Source: Sycobia sp. Sy_11 (lineage: Eukaryota > Arthropoda > Insecta > Hymenoptera > Epichrysomallidae). From it: DNA of 64,000 nucleotides. Location: the NCBI GenBank assembly GCA_018907035.1, contig JACCIC010000358.1, positions 62,001-126,000 on the forward strand, in the 5' to 3' direction. Below, one piece after another: positions 46,284 to 58,404 of this stretch (positions are counted from its first letter, which is position 1; each line of letters opens with the position of its first letter). A program made the position numbers and the translations under genes. Under the pieces are notes generated by a model. That model searched no databases, had not been told where the DNA came from, and saw nothing but the letters and a program-made list of their open reading frames with translations.

Positions 46284-46550
46284 TTTTCTGTGGCGTATTG
46301 TGACTGGTGATAAGTGAATCTACTATGACAACCCTAAGCACAAAAAATAATGGGTGAACCCAGGCCAACCGTCCATACCGATACCAAAACGAAACATCCA
46401 CGCCAAAAGAGATTGATGTGCATTTGGTGGGACCAACAGGGTGTGCTGTACTACGAGTTGCTATAACCGAATGAAACAGTCACAGCCGAGGTATACAAAT
46501 GCTTGTAATTTGCCGGACAATTGTCTTCTTCCTGGCCATCAATACTTTAA
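46284..46550 (+). pseudogene. Old mariner transposase scrap
   Basis: The plus-strand frame reads RIVTGDK, a stop, then YYDNPKHKK, another stop, WVNPGQPS, and later CIWWDQQGVLYYELL and PNETVTAEVYK. These are mariner transposase motifs around the first catalytic aspartate. A jump then leads to a GHQYFK-like C-terminus near 46530. It has several stops and an internal deletion. Its sequence differs clearly from the two young mariner copies in the window, so it is an older or separate lineage. Confidence 0.8.
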
Positions 46551-47765
46551 GATTGCAAGTTGCAAAGTATGCTAAGCGTTGCCGGCAATACGCCAGCGCA
46601 ATGTTATCTGAGTTACCTCAAGGTTATGACATTTTTTAAATAGGGTGTACGTCAGAAACAAAAATCAAATTTCATGATTTTTTTTTTTCAAATAAATGCC
46701 CAAAATTTCTTATCTATTTTATTTTTTTGAATTTTTGACCATGAAAATCGAAAGATCGACCTTAAAAATAGTAGAACAAGTCGTTTCGTATCAAAATTTT
46801 ACCCGTTTCAATTAGTGTTTAAAACTTAAAATTTCGTGTAATCTGCGTGTTAAAGAGTTAATATGATTTAATTTTTTCTGCCTTTCCCTATTTGAAAAGT
46901 TCTGTAATGGCTGTTAGTAACGTCTTTCTCTCTGTTGTATGGATGTCAAAGCTAATATGGCATATTTTGAAACACAATTTCCTTTTTTAATATTCAATCA
47001 TTATGACAATAAAAATTAGTTACTATTTAATAAAAACATTAAGAAAATAAAAAAATCCTATTTGTTTTTGTTTTTTATGTTAATATTTGTAATAGCTTAT
47101 CAGCAATTAGTACATAAATTTACTTTGCCAATATCATTACATCCGATATTTTAATAAGAATATTTATAATGCATCGAAAACTCAAAGCATTTGCATTTTA
47201 AAAATAACTATAATATTACAATAGAGAATAATTAATTTAGGTTAATTAATTTAGGTTTAAGAACTTTTTTGGAAGAAATTATATTTGTTTATAAACAAAA
47301 AACTTTAAAAAATGTTGAAAACGTTGCAATATTAAAAATCAAATTTTTATGAGAAATTATTCACCAGGTTCTGAAGTATAAGTAAAAAATATATAACATT
47401 ATTACAAAATACTAGTCAGAAAGAAAAAGGAGAAATTCAGAGTAAATCTTCATGAAGAAATTATGAGATTGGGGGATACCACGGGACTGTAGTGCTAAGT
47501 ACTGATATGTAAACAGTTTAATACGAATACTATATAACTTTTTGAATTAAATGATGATTGCTTATAACAAAACTATTGAATAGTCGAGGTTCCGTTTTGA
47601 TTTCTATTTTAAACATATGTGGACTATGAAAATACACCTTGTCTCTATAATGAATTAATATGAACTTGTTTTAAAAATCAATATTATTAAATCTTAAACT
47701 TGTGAAATTATAATACGCCTAAATTAAAAATAATGTTATGTTAATGATGTAAACCTATATTCAAA
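46551..47765. other. Unassigned AT-rich stretch
   Basis: No coding, RNA or repeat signal beyond short A/T runs. Confidence 0.5.
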
Positions 47766-47768
47766 TTC

Positions 47769-47855
47769 AAAGAAAGAGAGAGAGAGAGGAGGAGAGGGGG
47801 GAAGAGAGAGAGAAGAGAGGAGAGAGAGAGAGAGAGAGAAGAGAGAGAGAAGAGT

Positions 47856-47906
<51 letters not shown>

Positions 47907-47925
47907 AGAGCGAGAGTCGATATAT
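47769..47925. repeat. (GA)n low-complexity tract with GC-rich edge
   Basis: Interrupted GA repeats over about 155 bp, followed to about 48070 by a GC-richer, partly self-complementary patch with many GAGAG and CTCTC words. The plus-strand open frame at 47960..48145 is not supported as a gene. Confidence 0.85.
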
Positions 47926-48074
47926 CTAGCGCTCTCTCGCGCTCAGGCTACTCGCGCCGATGAGAGCGAGGCGAGCTTCCTCGAGAGGAGATCGACCTCG
48001 TAGAGACTCTAGCTCTCTCTCTCCTCCTATATATTCTCGCCTTGACGCGATCCTCTTCTACCTAGAGAGAGAAT

Positions 48075-49071
48075 TGAAGATACATTATCTATATCATACT
48101 TACTTTCCATATTTAACAGTTTCAAAAATTGATTCACAAAGGTGATCGTAGGCTCTTTCAAAAAAAATTGACGTTATTACAGCAGCTAATGCAAAATTTG
48201 ATGGTTTTTGAAATACGTATTTATATAATAGTTTAGAAATTTTTTTGTACATAGTGAAACGTATCTATTGAACTAATGAACTAACAAATAATATTCAATT
48301 ATTTACTTTACGTTAACTATAGATATCAGTAACTTTTTAGCCAACTCTAAGTAAACCTATCATTAGGTTACATTTTCGTTAGAAATACTGAAGTTGCCCG
48401 ATATTGAACGTTACTTGTAATTATATTCATGTTATATATCACATAAATCAATTGTTTTTTTACTCAATCCATAAGTAATCAAGACTAACTTTTAAGTTTT
48501 TTTATTTCTCAACATGATTTACAGCAATAAAGAGAATTATTTACTTTTCATTATCTATATTAAAGATTATTTTATATGTATTAAAAATATAATTTATTAT
48601 TTTTTTCTTTTTATTGTAAATTGATACGATTTTCTCAATTCATAAAATAGCTGCTCATTTTTTAGAAATAAAATTTTTTTAATATTTAATAATTGAAATA
48701 CCCAGATTAATTTTCAAGAATTTTTTGTATTAGATAAGTGCAGTGTTTGTATGATTATAATAGAAATAAAAAACTGCGCATTTGCATTTTTAAATACAGA
48801 TTTATAGTTTATTACTACTTGAGTATTTGATAACCTCATTTTAGTTATAATATTAGTGGCATAAATCATATTAGCTAGGGACTCTAAGCTGTACCAAAAA
48901 AATGGTTGCTGCCTATACTACAAATAGCAGCATATATATCAATGATTGTATATTAGAAAAAATTCAAAATATAAAAAATCCCCCACATAGATGCAAGTTC
49001 TCTTCATGTAATTGATTTTTCAATACTTTCAGTAATTCGCTTGCGTAATTACAACGCAAATGAACGACAAA
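48075..49071. other. Unassigned AT-rich stretch
   Basis: No gene seen in about 1 kb. Confidence 0.5.
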
Positions 49072-49299
49072 TCATACTGCCAAGCGCATACTGCAAGCAT
49101 CAAAATTCTGAAATAGACGATCATGAATTTTATGAACAGAAACTGTAAAAAATTCAAGCGATTTTAACATTTCGAGTTTTTTCATGAAATCTGTGCAATT
49201 ACTGTAAAAGAATGCCTCATATTGAGCTTTTGAATACGATATTGTAAGCTCGATGCATTGTACATAATTCATTTGATCTACATTGTAACATTTTCTCAT
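49072..49299 (-). CDS. Candidate coding fragment, unknown
   Basis: A 75-codon minus-strand frame with protein-like composition (NYVQCIELTISYSKAQYEAF, then KLEMLKSLEFFTVSVHKIH) inside very AT-rich DNA. Another coding-like scrap, LLKVLKNQLHEENLHLCGGF, follows downstream at about 48980-49040 in a different frame. No family is recognised and no convincing splice sites are seen. It could be an eroded gene or transposon fragment. Confidence 0.2.
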   Translation of the reverse strand: MRKCYNVDQMNYVQCIELTISYSKAQYEAFFYSNCTDFMKKLEMLKSLEFFTVSVHKIHDRLFQNFDACSMRLAV

Positions 49300-49809
49300 T
49301 TAAATGTATTGGACTAAAAAACATTAAATTCATAATTTATTTAAAAACTATGTTGGATTTTTATTTTTACACTACATTTATATATTTCCATTATTTCAGT
49401 TGAATCTATATTTATTTAGACAGATTATTCAAGAGTTGAACAGCCTATTGTTAAAACCACTTCGATCTTCAGTCTATGATTTATGCATATATTATAATAT
49501 AATTCTCCGTCCCGGCTTTGCCCGAGATAATAACATTACCGACTTTTATTAGATAGTTAAGAGTGCTCCATACCTCTGACGGAAGTTAAAATCGATTGAA
49601 GCCCCTGATTTTTAATATACTGTGGAAGTTTACGGAACTTGAAGTATACGAAAAATCCTGTTCTGTTTTATCGATTGTTCCAGTATTAATCAGGGCCGTA
49701 GTAGCCTAAGTTAAATATGTAAATTATAAATGATCCATACAAAATTTATATTTTATAATATTCTTATGAAATAAGTAGCGGAGTAGTTGATCATTTGTCA
49801 CAAGAAGTT

Positions 49810-49865
<56 letters not shown>

Positions 49866-49882
49866 TTACACACTTACAAACG

Positions 49883-49936
<54 letters not shown>

Positions 49937-50047
49937 TGCATATATATGTGTATTAATTTTGATATGGAGATGTATTGATATTATTATGTATTAATTTTAA
50001 TTTATATTGGACTGTAACACTGATGGAAATATTTATTAATTTACGCA

Positions 50048-50100
<53 letters not shown>

Positions 50101-50296
50101 TATTTAAGTGCAGAAGATAAGGATACTAGGAGACAACCAGTAATAAAGAAACATCAGCTCGACATCCAGCGTTTGATTGAAATACGCATATATGTATGCG
50201 TATCTACACACACATTAACATATAGAAGCTCTATACTCCTAATTTCTAATCAAATTACTTACTCAAAAATGTCAAGGGCCGTGGTGGTCGCAAACG

Positions 50297-50332
<36 letters not shown>

Positions 50333-51230
50333 ACTTCATATGTGTAACGCTAATTTTCGATTCTATTCTGAAAGTTTTGAAAGTATTTTTTCAGCTTTTG
50401 TTGGTCATTCTTTGATTTGTTTCTAATTTTTTAGTATTCCTGTAAAAATCTACTTTTAATCTATTCTTGCGCAATAAATTAGCCATTATAACTCCTTTTT
50501 TCTACACTTAAATTTGGAATTATTTTTTAGCACCAGGAATGTAGTCTAAGAAATTTTTCTTCGTCATTTTATAGAAAAGTTGACATTCTTTACACGTATA
50601 ATTTTTAGATATAAAGAAATTCAATATTTTCATTTTATTGGCTTTATGTATTAGTAAATAATAAAGCTTTATGTAAATATTAGTTTTGTTATTGCAATGC
50701 TATAATATGAAAGTAGTAAATAAAAATATTAAATTATTATAGTTTTGCGTATTATCTAAATAAATTTGAATTTGTCAGGATTGCCGTGCACTTTTTTATT
50801 TACAATTACATTTTTATTGTATTATTTTTTTTTTTACAATTTTATCTTATAAATCTGTATTTATAATCTAAAATTGGAATGGTAATCTATAATTTGACCG
50901 AACCGTACTTGATTCTATCGGGTAAAGAATATAAAATTACTAATTATATGGAACATAATGGCACTCTAGACTATTCTTAGTATAAAATTATGTAAGTTAA
51001 AAAAAGATTTAAATTATTATTTGATATTTATCTAAAATAGATTATTTTATTTATTGTATTAAATTATTTTTAAATTACTTATTCTAAATAAGCGTATTTT
51101 GGAAAATAATAAATTAATAAAAATTATATAATATTTGAAAACAAATTTCAATTGTTTTTATCGATCTATATTACAAAATTTAAATAACAATTCCGAATAA
51201 AGATTGTGTCATTTGTCTGATGCAGTGTTC

Positions 51231-51290
<60 letters not shown>

Positions 51291-52249
51291 TCTTATATAA
51301 AATCCCTTCTGAATTTTGCAACATAATATGATATAATGTTATCTGAAATTGAATCGATCCTTTTACAGGGGATACTTGCAGATTACATAAACTTAGTCGG
51401 ATGTTTTTGCTCATTGGAGCATAATTTCTTTATATTTTATATTTTAATATTTTTCATATTTAATATTTTCTGGGCATAGTTTTATGTTTTAACTTTTAGT
51501 TAAATTTTTCACTGTTGTTTCTTTTTTACCGTTTAATTAAATTTGTTAACCATTCTTTTAAAAATAGGTTTTTAACATTTTTTAAAATTTATTTATGCTT
51601 AATTATTTTTATTTTTTTTAATTATAGGTTCAATAAGATCTTTGAATTAATATTTTAAGAGTCGTAGTTGATTTTTCATTATTATTTTTTCTTACTTAGT
51701 TTTTACAATAAATATTGCAATTAAAATTTCAACCTGCAACAGTAAGAATGACCAAAAATTTAATTACAATACGAAAATGATACAATAACTATAAAGAATA
51801 AAAATACTACGTTTAAAAACCTATTTGTATATTTCATTTATTTAAAATTAAATATGATACAGAACATTTTATAAAAAGATACATTCACTAGCAAGTTGAG
51901 GTTCTACGTGGCTTGGTGATAAAATCACAGCGTAGCCCCCATATGTTACGAAAATAGGACTTTTTTCGAGGAACATAAATTTTAGATTCAGAAATTTGGT
52001 CTAATAAATAATAAAAATTTATTGAATTTTTAATTACTTAAAAAATAAAACTAATGACTTAATATACATTTATAATAAAATTTTTAAGAAAAGCAAAATA
52101 ACTAAGCGAGTTTGACATGTTTTTAGAATATTAAGAACTTTCAAAAATAAATAACTATTATTGTAAATTTTAACTTGGTTCGAAAAAATTTGTCTTTATT
52201 GTTTTTTTTTTTTTTTGTTTCTTTATCCATATGTTATTACAATTTTTAT
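49300..52249. other. AT-rich region with several microsatellites
   Basis: No gene seen. It holds (TA)n at 49813-49861, 50050-50096, 50300-50328 and 51234-51285, and (GA)n at 49885-49935. The phrase AAGAGTGCTCCATACCTC at 49558-49575 is shared with the foldback element at 59893..60519 and marks a fragment of that family. Confidence 0.6.
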
Positions 52250-52612
52250 CGCATGTGCCATTCTTTTTCGTATTAACATATTTGCGGCGTTGTTATATTT
52301 TATTTTTTACGCTGTATTAGAACTGCTTCTTTGGCTGCTTTGCTGGCAATACGATTTTCAGTGCTGTTTGCATGAGCACATGTCCTTAAGACTTCTATTT
52401 TGATTTCTTCTTTTGATTTATTGAATTTTATGAGTTTATAATTCATTTCATTAACTTCTTAATTATTGGCGCTGAGATTGTGCAGTGAATTTAGAACACA
52501 TTTTGAATCCACACATATATAAAATGGAGCTGTGTCGAGTGGATTGAACATATCTGATACCAAGAAGTATTTAGCATATATCTGAAGCAAATGCTTCAGC
52601 TGAAAAGGTAGA
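52250..52612 (-). pseudogene. LINE RNase H domain relic
   Basis: Minus-strand translation gives two RNase H pieces in different frames. Near 52470-52612: FSAEAFA, then TAPFYICVDSKCVLNSLHNL, with the catalytic glutamate and aspartate. Near 52300-52400: CAHANSTENRIASKAAKEAV, equivalent to the usual AHxNxxxNExADxxAK end of the domain. Stops and a gap separate them. Remnant of an I/Jockey/LOA-type non-LTR element. Confidence 0.65.
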
Positions 52613-52627
52613 GAATTCGACTGTAAA

Positions 52628-53116
52628 TTGATAAAAAATTTTATCGGTCTTACAGTTTTTCTACAATAATATAATATACTAATATAATGAGTATCGGGCA
52701 GTCCTTATTTATAATCATCACCGTACAATCTGAAATAGAAATTAGAACTAAATTGTAAAATAAAAATTAAATTAATTAAAAATAAATAAAAAAGTTAGAA
52801 CTAAGTAAATTATATTAGAGTTTAGTCCTTGAAGATGAACCGGAACTGTTCGAAACGTCGGAAATGAAAAGTAAATTTAAATTTAAGCTGGTGAAATCAG
52901 ATTCTCCTTTATTAACATAGAATATAGATTACTTTATTTGTATTATTTTTAATTTTTAAATTTTAATTTAATTGATTTTTTATTTTATGTGTTATTAGTA
53001 ATTTGTATTTTAAATTTTATGGGGGTTATTATAAACTAGGAGAGTCTGACTGTCATGCTATTAGTATAATATTTTATTGTATAAAGGCTGTAAGGCCGAT
53101 AAAAATATTTATGAAT
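52628..53116. mobile_element. Foldback MITE family 1, copy 2
   Basis: Arms at about 52628-52770 and 53020-53116 match those of 484..965 (TATCGGTCTTACAG with CTGTAAGGCCGATA; GTCCTTATTTATAA with TTATAAACTAGGAGAG). The centre carries GAACTGTTCGAAACGTCGG (52843-52861), whose counterpart lies on the minus strand of copy 1, so the two copies are inserted in opposite orientation. A (TA)n tract follows at 53127. Confidence 0.75.
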
Positions 53117-53124
53117 CTACATTA

Positions 53125-53126
<2 letters not shown>

Positions 53127-53161
<35 letters not shown>
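53127..53161. repeat. (TA)n microsatellite
   Basis: About 17 TA units; another (TA)n run is at 53243-53282. Confidence 0.95.
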
Positions 53162-53163
<2 letters not shown>

Positions 53164-53238
53164 CTTAGGTATACATATCTCAGGGTTGAGATAGTTTTTA
53201 ATAAACTTGTAATAATTTATAATTACTTTTTAATTTTT

Positions 53239-53285
<47 letters not shown>

Positions 53286-54001
53286 ATAAGGTATTATTTT
53301 CAATTTTCAATTAAATGAAAATTTAATTCATCATTATTTTTAATTAATACAATACCTTGTGCTTAAGCCGAGGGAGCAAGAAGGAGCGCTTGGTGGATGT
53401 ACTAGATCCTTTTAGATCTGTACAACACGATGAGTTCCGCATCCTTTCCTGGCTCACGAGTATTTGGATCGGGAATTCGGATTCCTATAAACGGGCTCTC
53501 CGAACTACCTGATGGGAGGATCCCTATAAACGGGTATCCTGAGAATGGTTGCGAAAGTATAGATGGTATGTTATGGATGTGAGAGTCAGGGAAGAGGGTA
53601 AGGCTCCTTGGGTAACTAAGAAGCAGCTTCCGGCTGAGAAACGGCGAATCTCGGTCTGCTAATTCGCCCCTAATCCAAAATGTTAGTTAGATACCGTGCT
53701 GAAGGATGAATGACACAAAGGTGATTGTGTCGCAAACGGTTTCTTCGGGAAACCAGGCCAAATCCCGACGTATTGCAGGCCTTACCCGTTAGTTGCGGCC
53801 CATGCCGGGTGGAATATATATATCCGCAATACTCGTGGGAACAGAAATGCAAAAATCTGAAAACATTGAGATGAAAATAGGGGGGGGGGGCACGAGGTGG
53901 AAGAAAGTCGGGCTTTGTTACCGACAGAAACCATCTCGTAGGTACTGAGACCTGTTCAGGCCACTGAATAGGGGGAGACGAGTGCACGTGAAGGTGCGGG
54001 C

Positions 54002-54958
54002 ATGAACCGAAACCTGAGTGGAGCACAAAGGAGGAAACTCCTAAAACAAAAAGCGATGGAAGAGGGTCTACCTGTTCCTAGATTGGGGGCGGGGAGGAAG
54101 CGGAGGCAGGCAGAAAAGAGACAGGCACTAACCGTACTGACTACGTCGGCCTCGGCTGCTCCAGCCACTGATTCGGGTAAAAGGGGGCCCTTAACCAGCC
54201 TTGGGTCTACTGAACAGGGGCTTAAGAAACCGCTCCAAAAACGCAAGGAAGGTACGTACGCAGGGGCAGCATCTCACCTGCCTAGAGTGACACTCACGTG
54301 TGGTGAATACCTCGGTAGGGAAATGCCTGCAGGAACCTGCACGTCAGTGAAAAAAGCAGTGGTGAAGAAAATCTGCGAAATTGACGATGACGATTTCGCA
54401 CCGAGATTCAAAGAATCTTTTTCCAGAAGGGGAACAGTGGTCTTTGTCTGCGAGGACAAGGACTCTGAGACCTGGCTGAGAAAGGAGGCTGAGAATCTGA
54501 AGCTGGGGGACTCGGACCTCAAAGTCAGAGTAGTATCTCCGGAGGAACTGAAAATTACAAAAGTAATTACAAAGATTCTGGCGGAGATAGAATCTGTTCC
54601 GGACTTCCTAAAGTTGGTCCGAAGACAGAACAAAGGAGTGGATCCATCAAGATGGGCGATCATTAATAGGTCTGCCAACGGTAGTCTTGTTCTTGGTCTA
54701 GATGAATCATCAGTGAAGGCCCTCCGAAGCAGAAGCTTAAACTCTTGGAGGGGGTTGAGACGGCCACCTTTAATGGAGAAACTTCTACGGAAGGCGTATC
54801 TAAGAAATAGCATCCTCAATGGCTCTTTCGAGTATACGCTTTACCCAAATAAATTTGCACCATTCCAAAAGCGCCTCGGCGATCTTAACGAAAAGCCTGG
54901 GAAAGGTGCATACACACATAGACCTAGTACAGGAACCCTGGATTTGGAGGGAATGTAA
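54002..54958 (+). CDS. LINE ORF1 protein, DUF4780-like
   Basis: A 318-residue intact frame starting at ATG 54002. The first 110 residues are basic and low in structure (KRRQAEKRQ, KKPLQKRKEG). Residues about 135-265 match the DUF4780-type domain of insect LINE ORF1 proteins as I recall it: GTVVFVCEDKDSETWLRKEA, then VVSPEELKITKVITKIL, then RRQNKGVDPSRWAI and SLVLGLDESSVKALRS. This is thought to be the RNA-binding role played by gag in other elements. There are no zinc knuckles. The last 45 codons overlap the endonuclease start of ORF2 by 140 bases, longer than usual, so the original stop may have been earlier. Confidence 0.7.
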   Translation: MNRNLSGAQRRKLLKQKAMEEGLPVPRLGAGRKRRQAEKRQALTVLTTSASAAPATDSGKRGPLTSLGSTEQGLKKPLQKRKEGTYAGAASHLPRVTLTCGEYLGREMPAGTCTSVKKAVVKKICEIDDDDFAPRFKESFSRRGTVVFVCEDKDSETWLRKEAENLKLGDSDLKVRVVSPEELKITKVITKILAEIESVPDFLKLVRRQNKGVDPSRWAIINRSANGSLVLGLDESSVKALRSRSLNSWRGLRRPPLMEKLLRKAYLRNSILNGSFEYTLYPNKFAPFQKRLGDLNEKPGKGAYTHRPSTGTLDLEGM

Positions 54959-56859
54959 TAGGGGCATTAACGCGAAAGAGGAACTTTTTGTGGGGCCCAG
55001 AGATGGAAACGCGAGAGCTTGCATTTTCATCAAGGGAATTAATGGTTTTCTGTTGCAGGAGCTGAGCTGCAGGGACTGCACCACCATCAAAATAGAAATC
55101 GAGAGCAAAGACCGACATGTGCGAAGTGTCATAGTTTGCTCAGTCTACCTTGCACACGATGATGATATACTTATCTTCAGTATGAGAAAGGCGGTTGAGT
55201 TCAGCAGACGCTCGAATCTGGACTTTATCATTGGCTATGACGCTAATGCACATCATGTGAGATGGGGTAGCACCGACATCAACGCAAGAGGAGAGGCTTT
55301 ACTGGAGTACTTAATCGGAAGTCATTTGGATATAGTCAACCGAGGAAATGAACCTCCTTTTATAACAGCTAACAGAAATGAGGTCCTTGACCTCACTGTA
55401 GCATCTGCTAAAGCAAGGAGTATTATACATGGATGGAAGGTGGAAAAAGAACCATCCATGTCAGACCATAGGACCATAACATTCCAATTGGAATGTCTTA
55501 ACACAAGAATGGAACCGAGGAAAAAACCAGCAGATATAGATTGGGAATTATTTAAAGATGAACTTCGCGAAAGCACTACTCATCTTAAAGGAGAATATGG
55601 CACTGAGTTTCCACTAGACTGGACATTATGTAAAGTCCAGACAACAATTACCAGAGCCTACGAAAACAACTGTCCATTGAAGCCTGCTAGGAAACCTAAC
55701 AGCGCATACTGGTGGAATGGGAAAATAGAGGCGCTGAGAAAAACGGCACGCAAGGCCTTCAATAGGGCGAAGAAGAGGAAAAACTCTGAGGGATGGTCCA
55801 TGTATATGAAAACAATGGGCGATTTCAAAAGAGAACTAAACATTGCTAAAAGTGAAGCATGAAGGAATTTCTGTTCAGGGACCGAGAACCTGTCTGATGT
55901 AGCCAAGTTGGTCAAAATCCTAACAAAGGATAATAACTATCCACTGCAAAATCTACGAGACGTAGCAGGTAGTTATGTAAATACAGAAGAGGGCACACTT
56001 GAACTACTTCTGAAGGCTAACTTTCCTGACTTCATCAGGAACTGCAAAAATGAAATATACCACATCATCACGGAACGGTTGTTAGGTGCGGATTTGAAAA
56101 CGGCTGTTCAAATTGTGACTCCGGAGAAGATAAAATGGACGATTTACTCCTTTGAACCGTATAAGACACCAGGACCTGATGGCATCTTCCATAAGATGTT
56201 ACAGGTGGGGTGTGAAAGTATTTTAAAACTTATTACGGGAATCTTAAGAGGTAGTATCGCAACTGGGTATATACCAGAAGTATGGAAGACATCTCGTGTT
56301 TCTTTCATTCCCCAACCTGGGAGAGGTAGTTACTCGTCGGTAAAAGACTTCAAACCGATTTGTCTGACGTCATTCATGCTAAAAACGATGGAGAGGGTAG
56401 TAGATTTACATATAAGGCAAACAGTGTGGATCAATAGCCCAATTTCAAGTAGGCAACATGCCTACACGACAGGAAAGTCCACTGAAGTCAACGTGGAAAA
56501 ACTCACACAGATACAGATGGTCCAAAGATCTTCTCGGCAGTAAGATCTGTGGATGGGCTCAAAGGATCATCAAACTAAATAAACGTGAAACAAAGCTAAT
56601 CCTGGAACTTACAACAGGACACAGCAATTTACGGTGTTATACACACAAGATCAGAGGACACAGTATCCTCTGCAGATGGTGTGGGAAGGAGGAGGAAACT
56701 CCGAGGCGTTTCTTCTGCACGTGCCCTAAGTTAACGGAATGTCGCGTAAAGTGGCTGGGAGAAGATAACCTTGACCACGAGAGTTTTTCGAAGGTGAATG
56801 TACTCAGTCTTCTGGAATACTGCAGAGAACTGAATGTAACGGAAATCATGAAAGATTAA
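54819..56859 (+). pseudogene. LINE ORF2 with reverse transcriptase core deleted
   Basis: The endonuclease is open from ATG 54819 to 55862: QINLHHSKSA, LVQEPWIW with the catalytic glutamate, GYDANAHHVRWGS, VLDLTVAS and SDHRTITF. After a nonsense codon at 55860-55862 the reverse transcriptase begins (KTPGPDGIFHKMLQ, VKDFKPICLTSFMLKTME) and reaches ISSRQHAYTTGKST near 56480. It then jumps, with a frame change, to the tail that normally follows RNase H (56458-56859: LILELTTGHSNLRCY, CRWCGKEEETPRRFFCTCP). The palm with its catalytic aspartates and the whole RNase H domain are missing. The copy could only have moved with enzymes supplied in trans, if the deletion preceded insertion. Confidence 0.85.
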
Positions 56860-57068
56860 TCAGGGGAAAGGAATACAATGGCGATAGCTAAGTGTTCCTG
56901 AGCAAATATTTGCACCCTGATATGGTTAGTGGGTTTAGTAGGTTAGAATCCTGCATACCCTGGAACCGGCTCTAGCGGTAGTCTCAGTTGGCGAGAGCCA
57001 CTAGAAGTCAAACAATGGAGGATGAACATCCCACTATCCAACCAAAAAAAAAAAAAAAATAGCTTGTG

Positions 57069-58373
57069 TTTTTTAATTACTTTATCATACTAAAACTGTA
57101 ATGATCAGATAAAAGAATCATGTATTTGAGTATATGGTCAATAACTGTATTACGGACATCACGGTCCACGTTCGCGCAAATCGTATCATTGCGCTGGCAG
57201 CTCGTATATTCTATCAATTCGTTCAACAATGTTTCCAAAATCGTGTAAAAAGTAGTGGCAACATCGCATTGTATACGATTTGATAGACAGCATGCGAGTG
57301 TTTACGATTTTCTAAACGAATGAACCACAAATCCGAACAGAGTCGACCCAACCTCTTGACAAATGTCGTACAGCTGATCCGATAATATATATATAATGCA
57401 GGTATCAACATAATGATTACCTAATGAATGGAGATGGGTCTTGATACAATTCTTGGTCATGTATTCTGATGGATTATTCTTTTCTCTCCTACAATGTTAA
57501 TTATCTCCAGATTTAACTTTTTATGAATTAAAAATAATAGCTAATTAAAATTTTATTTCAATAGTAATTGTAATTTAATGATTAATTAAATAAATATGTA
57601 AACAATAATTCAATAGAAATTATTAATTATTAATGGCAAATTAATATATATAATTTATATCAGTATATATTTCATTAAAAAAGTAGAGACAAACGGTTAG
57701 ATATAGACGTGATATGACGGGCACCCAAAATTCAAATAAGTTCAGTTATTTTAAATTTCAATGTGTAAGTGATAGACAAAAACCTATAATTTAGGGTGCT
57801 ATTTTTGAAGAAAAAAATTATTAAATAAATTCATCAAAAATGTAAAGCCTCCCAAAAGACAATTAGCTTCATCTCCCCTTCCCCAGAGTGGACACTAGGG
57901 TATGAAGTATTTCTATTTATATAATAAGATTCATATATATGTAAAGAAAATAAAAATAAGGTAATAGTACAAACATATTAATTTATTACGTATTAATAAT
58001 TAAACAAATCGTATAATACGTATGGCCTTCTTTATTTTTAATTTTAAAGGGCCATTTAAAGTATAAATAATTATAAAAATAATGATAAATAAAAGTTTTG
58101 AAGGGGGCGGTTTGATTGTTCGTAAGTGATAATATTAAAATTATAGATATAATCTGATGTTAATGCAATAAAGATAACTATTATTTTAGTTGCAAGGTGT
58201 CCAATATGCAAAATAGTGAAAAATTAAAGTGGGAAGAATATAAAATCACCATCTTCTGGGAAAGTAAGCAGAACAGTATGATTCTATATTTAATAAGATT
58301 GGTTTTTACATAGGAAGCAAGTACAGCTTCTAAATATAATGGCATATTATATTCTACATTATAATTATTTAAA

Positions 58374-58404
<31 letters not shown>

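Larger units (their letters stand above)
53362..57059 (+). mobile_element. Internally deleted non-LTR retrotransposon with DUF4780-type ORF1
   Basis: A plus-strand LINE of about 3.7 kb, ending in a 14-16 base poly(A) at 57044-57059. Candidate target-site duplications are TACCTTGTG (53353-53361) and TAGCTTGTG (57060-57068), nine bases with one mismatch. Content: a 5' UTR with two CCTATAAACGGG motifs, ORF1, and ORF2 with endonuclease and the first third of reverse transcriptase joined straight to the region after RNase H. The element is probably LOA-like, judged from ORF1 type and endonuclease motifs. Confidence 0.85.

Noticed and set aside
49787..50301. Plus-strand frames with (YI)n and (ER)n runs
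   Set aside because: Translations of (TA)n and (GA)n microsatellites.
52215..52403. Plus-strand hydrophobic 62-codon frame resembling a small membrane protein
   Set aside because: The opposite strand encodes recognisable RNase H remnants there, so the hydrophobic frame is its shadow.
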